Both the position numbers and the translations under genes were made by a program. 64,000 bases of DNA. Source: JBMOOG01 sp049324535. Its GTDB lineage: Bacteria; Pseudomonadota; Alphaproteobacteria; Rhodobacterales; Rhodobacteraceae. Positions within the stretch are counted from its first letter, which is position 1, and each line of letters opens with the position of its first letter. Of this stretch, positions 26,899 to 34,908 are shown piece by piece. The DNA is taken from assembly GCA_049324535.1 (NCBI GenBank), contig JBMOOG010000028.1, positions 124,001-188,000 on the forward strand. The letters run 5' to 3'. The notes beneath the pieces are model-generated. The model was not told the origin of the DNA and did not search any database. It saw only the letters and a program-made list of their open reading frames with translations.

Positions 26899-28588
26899 TC
26901 TGGCTCACCGCAAGCGGCGGCGCGCCCTCTTCCGCCAGCACGGCGTCAAGCCCCACCTCGAGCTTGCGGCGGATGCGCTTGGCCTCTTCCTCGGTCGGCG
27001 GCTTGAAGGACAGGGCGCGCTTCCACTGGAACTCCGCCTCGCGCTTGCGGCCGACCGCCCAGTAGACGTCGCCGAGGTGGTCGTTCACGATCGCATCCAC
27101 CGGCGTCAGCTCGACGGCCCGCTCCATCGGCGCGACCGCCTCGTCGTAGCGGCCCAGCCGGTAGAGCGCCCAGCCGAGACTGTCGGTGATGTAGCCGTCA
27201 TCGGGACGCGCCTTCACGGCGCGCTCGATCATGGACAGCGCCTCGTCGAGATTGGTCTTCATCTCGAGATAGGAATAGCCGAGGTAGTTCAGCACCAGCG
27301 GCTGATCGGGCGACAGCTCCAGGGCCTTGCGGAAATCCCGCTCGGCCGCCGGCCAGTCCTTGATCCGCTCGTGCGCTATGCCGCGCGCGTAATAGACCGG
27401 CCATTGCGCCGGCTGTTCGGACCGGAAGGTGGCGATGCCGTTGTCATAGGCCTTCACCGCGTCGGCGTAGCGGTCCTGCCGGCGCAGGGTGTCGCCCAGG
27501 GACACCCAGACCACGCCGCTTTCGGGGTGGTCCTTGGCCAGCTGCTCCAGCACCTCGATCGCGGCATCGACCCGGCCCGCGTTGATGAGGGCCTCGCCAC
27601 GCCCGAGCTCGGCGCTCAGGAAGGCCGGATCGGTGCGCGGCACCTTCGCGAGGACCGCCGTCGCAAGGTCGTGCTGGCCCTGGCGCTCCAGAAGGTCCGC
27701 CACAAGCAGGAGGCCATCGACATTGGCCGGCCGGAGCGACTCGGAGAGCCGCGCATAGGCCAGCGTGTAGGGATCGGGCGCATCGCCCGCCACCGCCCCG
27801 GCCACGGTCATGAAGGTTTCGGCCAGTCCGTCGGTGGCGTTCGCCACCACGTCGAAGGCGATCGGCGTCCCGGCCTTAAGCTTCTGCCGCAGCGCGACGA
27901 CGCCCGGGTCGCTGTCGGACCTGAACGCGGTGTCGAGCAGCGCGATGGCCTCGGTGTTGCGTTCAAGCTGGCTCAGGATTTCCGCGCGGGCGAGGATGCC
28001 GCGCCGGGTGGAACTCAGCGCAGGACCTGCCTCGACGAAGATCGCCTCGGCGCCCTCGAAGTCGCCGACCGAGGCCAGCGCCAGCGCCTTGTGATAAAGC
28101 CCGAAGGACTCCATGCCCTTGGTGGTCGCCACCTTGTCGAAGGCCGCGATCGCCTCGCCCATCCGCCCTTCGCCGACCAGCCCCCAGGCCCGGAACAGCC
28201 CGTCGATCAGCGGCCCGGTGGTCAGGCCCGCGTCCATCTGCGCGATCGCTTCGTCGAACTTGCCCTGACGGGCGAGGTCCGACAGCACCACCAGAGCGGC
28301 AATCTGGCTCTTGGTGTCCAGCGCCACCATCTGGCGCGCCACCGGCAGCGCGCGCTCGGGCTCGCCGATGGCAAGCTGGGCGAGCACGGCGTTTTCCAGA
28401 AGCTGGGGGTTCTGCGGGTCGCCGATCAGCGCCCGGGTGAAATACTCGGCCGCCGCGCGGTAGTCGGACTCGATGGCCGCCTGCCGGGCGGCCAGATAGG
28501 GCCCCGCCACCCCGTCGGCGGCCGGCGCCGGCAAGGGGACGGCAAGGCCGACAGCCAGGGCAAGGGAAACACGGCGAAGGTGGCGCAA
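26888..28588 (-). CDS. Exported tetratricopeptide repeat protein
   Basis: A 566-residue protein with a signal peptide (RRVSLALAVGLAVPLPAPAA) and many TPR units from about residue 40 to 530. These include LVLNYLGYSYLEMKTNLDEA and YITDSLGWALYRLGRYDEA near the C-terminus. The codon at 28588 is TTG; a GTG at 28570 is the alternative, but only the TTG gives a normal basic n-region. It is coupled to ispE. Such proteins act as periplasmic or membrane scaffolds; the partner is unknown. Confidence 0.85.
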   Translation of the reverse strand: MRHLRRVSLALAVGLAVPLPAPAADGVAGPYLAARQAAIESDYRAAAEYFTRALIGDPQNPQLLENAVLAQLAIGEPERALPVARQMVALDTKSQIAALVVLSDLARQGKFDEAIAQMDAGLTTGPLIDGLFRAWGLVGEGRMGEAIAAFDKVATTKGMESFGLYHKALALASVGDFEGAEAIFVEAGPALSSTRRGILARAEILSQLERNTEAIALLDTAFRSDSDPGVVALRQKLKAGTPIAFDVVANATDGLAETFMTVAGAVAGDAPDPYTLAYARLSESLRPANVDGLLLVADLLERQGQHDLATAVLAKVPRTDPAFLSAELGRGEALINAGRVDAAIEVLEQLAKDHPESGVVWVSLGDTLRRQDRYADAVKAYDNGIATFRSEQPAQWPVYYARGIAHERIKDWPAAERDFRKALELSPDQPLVLNYLGYSYLEMKTNLDEALSMIERAVKARPDDGYITDSLGWALYRLGRYDEAVAPMERAVELTPVDAIVNDHLGDVYWAVGRKREAEFQWKRALSFKPPTEEEAKRIRRKLEVGLDAVLAEEGAPPLAVSQNGD

Positions 28589-28682
28589 GGCGGCGATCCT
28601 GACAGCGGGACGGTTGCGCGCAGACTAGGGCCGGCGAACAGCCGTGGCAATCGCGCCGCCGCCCCCGCAAGGGCAGCCGGAC

Positions 28683-28699
28683 AAAACTTCGCGTGAAGT
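28683..28699 (-). terminator. Small hairpin after the ETF-QO gene
   Basis: On the minus strand ACTTC-ACGC-GAAGT followed by TTTG abuts the stop codon. The stem is only five pairs, so it is a weak candidate. Confidence 0.35.
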
Positions 28700-30348
28700 C
28701 ACATGTTGGGATAGTTTGGCCCGTCGCCGCCCTGAGGGGTCGTCCAGTTGATGTTCTGGCTGGGATCCTTGATGTCGCAGGTCTTGCAGTGCACGCAGTT
28801 CTGGAAGTTGATCTGGAAACGCGGCCCGCCCTCGCCCGCCAGAACCTCGTAGACGCCGGCCGGGCAGTAGCGTTGCGCCGGCTCGTCGTATTTCGGCAGG
28901 TTGACCCGGATCGGGACCGACGGATCCTTGAGCTTCAGGTGGCAGGGCTGGTCCTCGGCGTGATTGGTGAACGAGAAGGCGACGTTGGTCAGCCGGTCGA
29001 AGGACAGCACACCATCGGGCTTTGGATAGTCGATCTTCGGGAATTTCGAGGCATCGCCGGTCGCCGCCGCGTCCGACTTGCCGTGGCGGAGCGTGCCGAA
29101 CAGCGAGACGCCGAAGAGCGAGTTGGTCCACATGTCCAGACCGCCCAGCGCGAGCGAGGGCACCATCCCCCACTTCGACCACATCGGCTTGACGTTGCGC
29201 ACGGGTCTGAGGTCCCTGGCCACCGGCCCCGAGCGCAGCTCCGCCTCATAGGCGCCAAGCTCGTCGCCCGACCGCCCCTCGCGGATGGCCGCGGCGGCGG
29301 CTTCGGCCGCGGCGATGCCCGAGTGCATCGCGTTGTGGTTGCCCTTGATGCGCGGCACGTTCACAAGCCCCGCCGAACAGCCCAGAAGCGCGCCGCCGGG
29401 GAACACGACCTTCGGGATCGACTGCCAGCCGCCCTCGCTGATCGCGCGCGCGCCGTAGGCCACACGCTTGCCGCCCTTCAGAAGGTCCGCGACCATCGGG
29501 TGATGCTTGAACCGCTGGAACTCCATGTAGGGATAGAGATGGGGGTTCTCGTAGTTCAGGTGCACGACGAAACCCACATAGACCTGGTTGTTCTCGAGGT
29601 GGTAGATGAAGGATCCGCCGCCGGCGTTCCTGCCCAGAGGCCAGCCCATCGTGTGGGTCACCGTCCCTTCCCGGTGCTTCGCGGGGTCGATCTCCCAGAT
29701 TTCCTTCATGCCGAGGCCGAACTTCTGCGGGCAATGGCCCTTCGACAGCTCGAAGCGGGTCATGACCTCCTTGGCCAGCGACCCGCGCACGCCTTCCGAC
29801 AGCAGGACGTATTTCCCGTGCAGCTCCATCCCGGGCTCGTAGGACGGCCCGGGCGTGCCGTCGGGGTTCAGGCCGAATTCGCCCGCGACCACCCCCTTGA
29901 CCTCGCCCCTGTCGCCCCAGACCAGCGCCGATGCGGCCATGCCCGGAAAGATCTCGACGCCCAGCGCCTCGGCCTGCTGAGCCATCCAGCGGCAGACGTT
30001 GCCCATCGAGACGATGTATTTGCCGTGGTTCGACATCAGTTTCGGCATCGGCCAGTTCGGGATGCGCAGCCGGCCGGCCGGGCCGAGGAGATAGAAGTTG
30101 TCCTCGCGGACCTCGGTCCTGATCGGGGCGCCCATCGCGCGCCAGTCCGGCAGCAGCCGGTCCAGCCCCGCCGTGTCGAGGACCGCGCCCGACAGGATGT
30201 GCGCGCCGACCTCGGACCCCTTTTCGAGAACCACGACGGACAGGTCGGGGTCGATCTGCTTGAGCCGGATCGCGGCGGACAGGCCGGCCGGACCCGCCCC
30301 GACGATCACCACGTCATACTGCATCGACTCGCGCACGATCCCGTCCAT
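28699..30348 (-). CDS. etfdh: Electron transfer flavoprotein-ubiquinone oxidoreductase
   Basis: A 549-residue membrane-associated flavo-iron-sulfur protein that passes electrons from ETF (fed by acyl-CoA dehydrogenases) to ubiquinone. The N-terminal FAD motif is VVIVGAGPAGLSAAIRLKQ. The C-terminal 4Fe-4S domain has CPAGVYE and NCVHCKTCDIKDPSQNINW. The length equals the usual family size. ATG 30348 is preceded by a gcggagg site. It is divergent from greA. Confidence 0.96.
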   Translation of the reverse strand: MDGIVRESMQYDVVIVGAGPAGLSAAIRLKQIDPDLSVVVLEKGSEVGAHILSGAVLDTAGLDRLLPDWRAMGAPIRTEVREDNFYLLGPAGRLRIPNWPMPKLMSNHGKYIVSMGNVCRWMAQQAEALGVEIFPGMAASALVWGDRGEVKGVVAGEFGLNPDGTPGPSYEPGMELHGKYVLLSEGVRGSLAKEVMTRFELSKGHCPQKFGLGMKEIWEIDPAKHREGTVTHTMGWPLGRNAGGGSFIYHLENNQVYVGFVVHLNYENPHLYPYMEFQRFKHHPMVADLLKGGKRVAYGARAISEGGWQSIPKVVFPGGALLGCSAGLVNVPRIKGNHNAMHSGIAAAEAAAAAIREGRSGDELGAYEAELRSGPVARDLRPVRNVKPMWSKWGMVPSLALGGLDMWTNSLFGVSLFGTLRHGKSDAAATGDASKFPKIDYPKPDGVLSFDRLTNVAFSFTNHAEDQPCHLKLKDPSVPIRVNLPKYDEPAQRYCPAGVYEVLAGEGGPRFQINFQNCVHCKTCDIKDPSQNINWTTPQGGDGPNYPNM

Positions 30349-30483
30349 CTTCCTGCCTCCGCTGGCCCGCCGGCTGGCTTTCCCCTGTGTCAGGTGCAGC
30401 GTTAGCGCAGGGCGCCCGCACAGGCAATCGTGACGCTGCGCCGCAAAAACCCGCCACCATCGACCCGGTCGTGCCCCCGGGCC

Positions 30484-30512
30484 TTGACTTTGCAGCCCCA
30501 TCGCGGATTTAC
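30484..30512 (+). promoter_or_regulatory. Possible promoter of greA
   Basis: TTGACT and ATTTAC separated by 17 bases lie 42 bases before the greA ATG. The -35 is good and the -10 is poor; placement and spacing support it. Confidence 0.4.
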
Positions 30513-30553
30513 ACGGAAACGTTGCGCACCATGCCAGTTTCCCGCGGGCCGAT

Positions 30554-31024
30554 ATGGAAAAGATACCGATGACCCGAGCGGGGTTCGCCCTGCTCGACGA
30601 CGAACTCAAGGCGCTCAAGACGGTCGAACGTCCGGCGGTGATCCGGGCGATCGCCGAGGCGCGCGAGCACGGCGACCTGTCGGAGAACGCCGAGTACCAT
30701 GCCGCGCGCGAACGCCAGAGCTTTGTCGAAGGCCGGATCAAGGAACTGGAAGCGATCCTGTCCCGCGCCGAGATCATCGACCCGGCCCGGCTGTCCGGCG
30801 CCGTCAAGTTCGGCGCGACGGTCCGGCTTCTGGACGAGGAGACCGAGGAGGAGCGCGTCTATCAGATCGTCGGCGAGGCCGAGGCCGATCTCGAGCGCGG
30901 CCTTCTGAACATCCGCTCGCCCCTCGCACGCGCGCTCATCGGCAAGGACGAAGGCGACAGCGTCGAGGTGCGCACGCCGGGGGGCGAGAAGTCCTACGAG
31001 ATCGTCGAGATTCGCTACCTCTGA
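30554..31024 (+). CDS. greA: Transcription elongation factor GreA
   Basis: A 156-residue cleavage factor that rescues backtracked RNA polymerase. The N-terminal coiled coil (about residues 1-75) holds ENAEYHAARERQ, with the acidic tip in AREHGDLSENAEY. The C-terminal FKBP-like domain ends SYEIVEIRYL. The usual length is 156-158 residues. It starts at an ATG with a poor ribosome site and is followed after 14 bases by a membrane protein gene. Confidence 0.96.
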   Translation: MEKIPMTRAGFALLDDELKALKTVERPAVIRAIAEAREHGDLSENAEYHAARERQSFVEGRIKELEAILSRAEIIDPARLSGAVKFGATVRLLDEETEEERVYQIVGEAEADLERGLLNIRSPLARALIGKDEGDSVEVRTPGGEKSYEIVEIRYL

Positions 31025-31038
31025 CTGCGGGGGCACTG

Positions 31039-32025
31039 ATGACCGGGAATGCGCCGGGACCGGAGCGGCCAGGCGGGTTGGATGCATTCCGATCCGGGCC
31101 GTCGATGCCGAGGCCCGGCCTCGGCGCGGTGGTGCCGGTGGCCCTCAGCCTCGGCTGGCTTGCGCTCTGCGCGGGTTTCTTGCTTTTCGGCGGTTCCGGC
31201 CAGGGGCCGGGCGGTTCGTCCGGATCCGTCGCCGCGCTGGCGGCGATCGTGCTGCCCGTCGCGATGATCTGGGTCACCGCGCTGACCGCGCGCGACACGC
31301 GCAGGATCCGGGACGAGGCGCAGCAGTTGCAGGCGGCGCTCGACGCGCTGCGGCAGAGCCACGTCGCGCAGATGCAGGCCGCAACCGCGCGCCCGGCGGC
31401 TCCGCGGGACGAAGGATCGCGGGGGCCGGCCTTCGCGTCGCGCCGGGATCCCGCGCCCACGCGTCCGCCGCAACCGCACGCGCCACAGGCCGGGCCGGAC
31501 AGCGACGACCAGCCTGCGCTGGCTCTCATCGCCCCGCCCGAACGGCCGTCCAGTCCGGTGACGACCGGGGATCTGATCCGGGCCCTGAACTTCCCGGACG
31601 ACGAGAGCGACACCGAAGGGTTCCGCGCGCTGCGCCGCGCGCTCGAGGACCGCAACATGGCCAAGCTGATCCGCGCCTCGCAGGATGTGCTGACCCTGCT
31701 CAGCCATGACGGGATCTTCATGGACGACCTCGAGCCCGAACACGCCCGCCCCGAGGTCTGGCGGCGCTTTGCCCAGGGTGAGCGCGGGCGGTCCATCTCG
31801 GCGCTGGGGGGCATCCGCGACCGGTCGAGCCTGGTGCTGACGGCGGGGCGGATGCGTCAGGACACGGTGTTCCGGGATGCGGCCCACCATTTCCTGCGCC
31901 AGTTCGACCGGGGATTTTCCGAGATCGAGAAAACCGCCAGCGACGCGGAGATCGCGGATCTGGCCAACTCGCGCACCGCTCGCGCCTTCATGCTGATCGG
32001 CCGGGTGGCCGGAACCTTCGACTGA
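31039..32025 (+). CDS. Uncharacterised membrane protein of Rhodobacterales type
   Basis: A 328-residue protein. Two membrane helices (about residues 30-50 and 60-80) are followed by a short coiled coil with RIRDEAQQLQAALDALRQ. A Pro/Arg-rich linker comes next, then a soluble C-terminal domain (about 175-328) with FPDDESDTEGFRALRRALED. I recognise no named family. The frame opens long before, but ATG 31039 follows greA directly and leads into the helices. It is probably co-transcribed with greA. Confidence 0.75.
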   Translation: MTGNAPGPERPGGLDAFRSGPSMPRPGLGAVVPVALSLGWLALCAGFLLFGGSGQGPGGSSGSVAALAAIVLPVAMIWVTALTARDTRRIRDEAQQLQAALDALRQSHVAQMQAATARPAAPRDEGSRGPAFASRRDPAPTRPPQPHAPQAGPDSDDQPALALIAPPERPSSPVTTGDLIRALNFPDDESDTEGFRALRRALEDRNMAKLIRASQDVLTLLSHDGIFMDDLEPEHARPEVWRRFAQGERGRSISALGGIRDRSSLVLTAGRMRQDTVFRDAAHHFLRQFDRGFSEIEKTASDAEIADLANSRTARAFMLIGRVAGTFD

Positions 32026-32028
32026 CGG

Positions 32029-32637
32029 TCAGGACCGGGACGCGGCGAGCATCCGTTCGGCCTGCGCCAGATCCTCGGGGGTGTTGACGTTGAAGAACGG
32101 ATCGGGTGCGCCGTCGAACCGGACCGGCACCGCCCCGATCGATTCGGCGAAGGGGCGGACGCGCCGCCCGCCGCCCTGCAGATAGTCGGCCAGCCGCCCG
32201 CGGCACGCCACCGGCCAAAGCCCGAAGGTCGGGTGCAGCCCGGTCGCGCTTTCGGCCAGCGCGGCGCCGGTGGCCTGCGCCCCCGCGCCGAGCCGCGCCA
32301 CCAGATCGGCGGGAAAGAACGGGGTATCGACCGCCACGGTCACCAGCGCGTCGGCCCCCCGGGCGGCGGCCCAGTCGAGTCCCGCGGCGATCCCGGCCAG
32401 CGGCCCCATGCCGGCACGGTCCCCGTCGGGAAGGACCGTCACGCCGGGCAGGTCGAAGCGGTCCGGCGGGGCGTTCGACGCGATCGCAAGACCGGCCACC
32501 TGCGGTCCGAGCCGGTCCGCCGCCCGGTTCGCCAGCCGGCGCCCGCCCAGTTCGAGGAAGGCCTTGTCCCGGCCGCCCATGCGCCGCCCCTTGCCGCCCG
32601 CAAGAATCACCCCGAACAGGGCGCCGGACCGGGCCAC
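32029..32637 (-). CDS. mobA: Molybdenum cofactor guanylyltransferase MobA
   Basis: A 202-residue enzyme that adds GMP to molybdopterin, making the MGD cofactor needed by formate dehydrogenase. The GTP-binding loop ILAGGKGRRMGGRDKAFLEL and VTVAVDTPFFP (metal-binding Asp) are clear. It starts with GTG, two bases after the stop of the upstream lipoprotein gene, so the two are co-transcribed. The fds operon at the right end of the window is a likely beneficiary. Confidence 0.94.
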   Translation of the reverse strand: MARSGALFGVILAGGKGRRMGGRDKAFLELGGRRLANRAADRLGPQVAGLAIASNAPPDRFDLPGVTVLPDGDRAGMGPLAGIAAGLDWAAARGADALVTVAVDTPFFPADLVARLGAGAQATGAALAESATGLHPTFGLWPVACRGRLADYLQGGGRRVRPFAESIGAVPVRFDGAPDPFFNVNTPEDLAQAERMLAASRS

Positions 32638-32639
32638 AG

Positions 32640-33242
32640 TCAGAGTTGCGACTTCTGCAGGATCAGGACGCCCGAGTTGTTCGCGGGATCGCCGTCCTCG
32701 TAGCGCTCGGTGACCACGCCGGGCAGCCTGGCGAAGGCGTTCATCGTCTTGACCGGAGAGAACGTCCGCGGGATCCCCTGAAAGCCGGGCAGCTCGCGCA
32801 GGATCGTGCTCGTCGAATTGGCGCAGAAGGCGCTGGGGACGGCCCCGTATTGCTGGACCTTCTGAAGCGCAAGCTCGGCCACCTGCGGCGACACGTAGAC
32901 CTTCTGCTCGACGACATCCCAGACCTCGCGGGCGTGGTAGTCGATGAAGAACTTGCGCATCCGCTCGGTGATTCCGTAGTGCACGTCATGACGCTCGGGC
33001 ACCGAGGGATGTTCCCAGCTGCCGGCCGGATCGAAGAGGACGCGCTGGCTGGCGTCGATCATCAGGGCCGAATGTCCGCCCTCGCCGTTCGATTTCTTCA
33101 CCACGGTGTACAGCGTGATCGACGGCGGCTCGCCGGTGATGTAGGCGGCGCGGCTCACCACGTCGTCGGGCGCCCATTTGTTGTCCGCACCACAGGCGGC
33201 CAGCGCAAGCACCGCGCCGAGAAGGATTGCCAGTCTGATCAT
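32640..33242 (-). CDS. Lipoprotein, possible permuted NlpC/P60-like hydrolase
   Basis: A 200-residue lipoprotein; the lipobox LAAC lies in AILLGAVLALAAC. GGHSALMIDA has a conserved-looking His after a strand, and FCANSTSTILREL later has a Cys at a helix start. A His-then-Cys order is typical of circularly permuted papain-like (YiiX/LRAT-type) folds. That fold is my inference. It lies between the oxidase subunit IV gene and mobA, all on one strand with small gaps. Confidence 0.7.
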   Translation of the reverse strand: MIRLAILLGAVLALAACGADNKWAPDDVVSRAAYITGEPPSITLYTVVKKSNGEGGHSALMIDASQRVLFDPAGSWEHPSVPERHDVHYGITERMRKFFIDYHAREVWDVVEQKVYVSPQVAELALQKVQQYGAVPSAFCANSTSTILRELPGFQGIPRTFSPVKTMNAFARLPGVVTERYEDGDPANNSGVLILQKSQL

Positions 33243-33261
33243 CGCTGTCGGCCGTCTGCGC

Positions 33262-33396
33262 TCAGGCGTTGACAAGGGCCATGAAGACCAGAACCGCGAT
33301 GATGAGCGCGACGGCCCACATCACGAAACGGATGAACCCCGCGAAGGTCTTCTCGTGTTCGCGGATATCCATAGACGCCTTGCCATGTTCGGCCAT
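33262..33396 (-). CDS. aa3-type cytochrome c oxidase subunit IV peptide
   Basis: A 44-residue peptide starting MAEHGKASMDIREHEKTFAG. A single membrane helix follows (VMWAVALIIAVLVFMALVNA). This is the pattern of the small bacterial aa3 oxidase subunit IV (COX_IV_2), which packs against the oxidase core in the inner membrane. It has a gggag ribosome site and its own promoter-like region. It is separated from the other cox genes here, as in related genomes. Too short for routine gene calling. Confidence 0.85.
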   Translation of the reverse strand: MAEHGKASMDIREHEKTFAGFIRFVMWAVALIIAVLVFMALVNA

Positions 33397-33409
33397 GTGC
33401 TGCACTCCC

Positions 33410-33426
33410 TTGTTCGCCACGAACAA
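33410..33426 (-). promoter_or_regulatory. Perfect inverted repeat ahead of the oxidase subunit IV gene
   Basis: TTGTTCG-TGG-CGAACAA on the minus strand lies between the -10-like box and the ribosome site. It could be an operator or an RNA hairpin controlling translation. Confidence 0.45.
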
Positions 33427-33452
33427 TTAGCCGATTCACATTCGCATGTCAC
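33424..33452 (-). promoter_or_regulatory. Possible promoter of the oxidase subunit IV gene
   Basis: GTGACA and TAATTG with a 17-base spacer, read on the minus strand, lie 28 bases before the ATG. The -10 overlaps one arm of the inverted repeat at 33410-33426. Confidence 0.45.
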
Positions 33453-33481
33453 GGTCCAGCCGGCGCCGTCGCCGGGCACTG

Positions 33482-33889
33482 TCACTTCTTGGTCAGCCTC
33501 GCCGCCAGGTCGAAGCCGATGCGCCGCGGTTCGTCGGTGTCCTCGGGCTTGGGCATCGCCCTCAGCATGACATTCAGTTGTGAGACGTGCTGGATCAGCT
33601 GGGTGCGCACCCCGTCCTCGTCGTAGCCGTCGAAGGTGATGATGTCGGGCGCGAAATACCCGAGGCTTTCGATGCTGAGAACGCCGGTTTCGGCCCCGGC
33701 AAATCCGACGACCACTTCCTGATCGGCGTTCAGCCCCTCCTCGAAGGCCTGGATGCACAGGATCAGCCGTTCGTAGGCCGATCGCGCGGGGCACCCGTCC
33801 GCGACCGGCCCGTCCACGACCGCCCGCGGCGGCCGGTCGGCGGCCTTGCGCCCGGCGGATTTCCTCACTCCGACCTTTGCCACAGCCAT
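33482..33889 (-). CDS. DUF6173-like protein
   Basis: A 135-residue soluble protein. A basic N-terminal tail of about 20 residues leads into a domain with SAYERLILCIQAFEEGL, VLSIESLGYFAPDIITFDGY and TQLIQHVSQLNVMLRAMP. I recall this pattern from the DUF6173 family of Rhodobacterales proteins, with no known function. The start overlaps the end of the upstream MBL hydrolase gene by 25 bases. Confidence 0.65.
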   Translation of the reverse strand: MAVAKVGVRKSAGRKAADRPPRAVVDGPVADGCPARSAYERLILCIQAFEEGLNADQEVVVGFAGAETGVLSIESLGYFAPDIITFDGYDEDGVRTQLIQHVSQLNVMLRAMPKPEDTDEPRRIGFDLAARLTKK

Positions 33890-34908
33890 GCCCCGTCGTC
33901 CCGGCGCCAGCGGCGGACGCGCCCCGCCTTCAGAAGATGGTTGAGGTGGCCGACCGCCTCGACCATGGCCAGACCGTACTCGGCCTCGCCGATCTCGCGG
34001 CGGTAGAGCGCCGGGAAGCAGCCGCAGGCGGTGCGCGGCTCGGCGAGGAACGACTCAAGCCGGGCGAGCGCGCCCTCGTGGTTGGCGATCATCTGACCGA
34101 GGCGCAGCGGCAGGCCGCGGTAGGGAAGCTTGTGGCCGGGCAGCACCAGCTGGTCGGGCCGGGCGTGGGGCAGGAAGGCGCGGCAACTGTCCAGCCACTC
34201 GCCCACCGGATCTGCGCCGGGCTCTGTCGCGTAGACCCCGAGGTTGGGCGAGATCGAGGGCAGAAGCTGGTCGCCGCCGATCACCAGATCATCCGAACGG
34301 CTCCAGAAGGTCGCGTGCTCGGGCGCGTGGCCGTCGCCGCAGCGCACCTGCCAGTCGCGCCCGCCGATCGACAGCACCTCGCCCGCGCGGATGCGGCGAT
34401 AGCCCAGCGGCAGGGGCGCCACCACATCGCAGAAGTTGAACGGGCGCTCGCCGGCGTGGCGCGCGAGAAGGTCGGCATCCATGCCCGCCGCCCGCCAGAA
34501 CGCCAGCGTCTCGGGGCGCGGCAGCGGCTGTTCGTCCAGCGTGAGCATCCGCGCGAAGAGCCAGGAGGTGCGGGTGGTCCACAGATCCGCGCCCCGCTCC
34601 TGGAACCAGCCCGCAAGACCGATGTGGTCCGGGTGATAATGGGTCACGATCACCCGTCGGACCGGCCGGCCGCCGAGCGGACCGGCGAGAAGCGATTCCC
34701 AGATCGCGCGCGTCTTCGACGTGTCGAGCCCGGTGTCGACGACGGTCCAGCCGTCGCCATCGTCGAGCGCAAGGCAGTTCACATGGTCGAGGGCCATCGG
34801 CAGCGGCAGCCGCAGCCAGAGGACGCCGTCGGCCACCTCGACCGCCTCGCCGGGAGCCGGCGGCGCGGCCCAGGGATAATCGAGCGTTCCGCCTTCGGCC
34901 GCGTCCAT
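33865..34908 (-). CDS. MBL-fold metallo-hydrolase
   Basis: A 347-residue metallo-beta-lactamase fold enzyme. The metal motif THYHPDHIG (HxHxDH) is intact, GDGHAPEHATFW gives the next ligand, and VLPGHKLPYRG the C-terminal His. A C-terminal winged-helix-like part (MVEAVGHLNHLLKAGRVRRW) is of the type found in LACTB2-like hydrolases. Its ATG overlaps the stop of the upstream acyl-CoA dehydrogenase gene, so a thioesterase or lactonase role in the same pathway is plausible but unproven. Confidence 0.88.
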   Translation of the reverse strand: MDAAEGGTLDYPWAAPPAPGEAVEVADGVLWLRLPLPMALDHVNCLALDDGDGWTVVDTGLDTSKTRAIWESLLAGPLGGRPVRRVIVTHYHPDHIGLAGWFQERGADLWTTRTSWLFARMLTLDEQPLPRPETLAFWRAAGMDADLLARHAGERPFNFCDVVAPLPLGYRRIRAGEVLSIGGRDWQVRCGDGHAPEHATFWSRSDDLVIGGDQLLPSISPNLGVYATEPGADPVGEWLDSCRAFLPHARPDQLVLPGHKLPYRGLPLRLGQMIANHEGALARLESFLAEPRTACGCFPALYRREIGEAEYGLAMVEAVGHLNHLLKAGRVRRWRRDDGAWLWQRSE

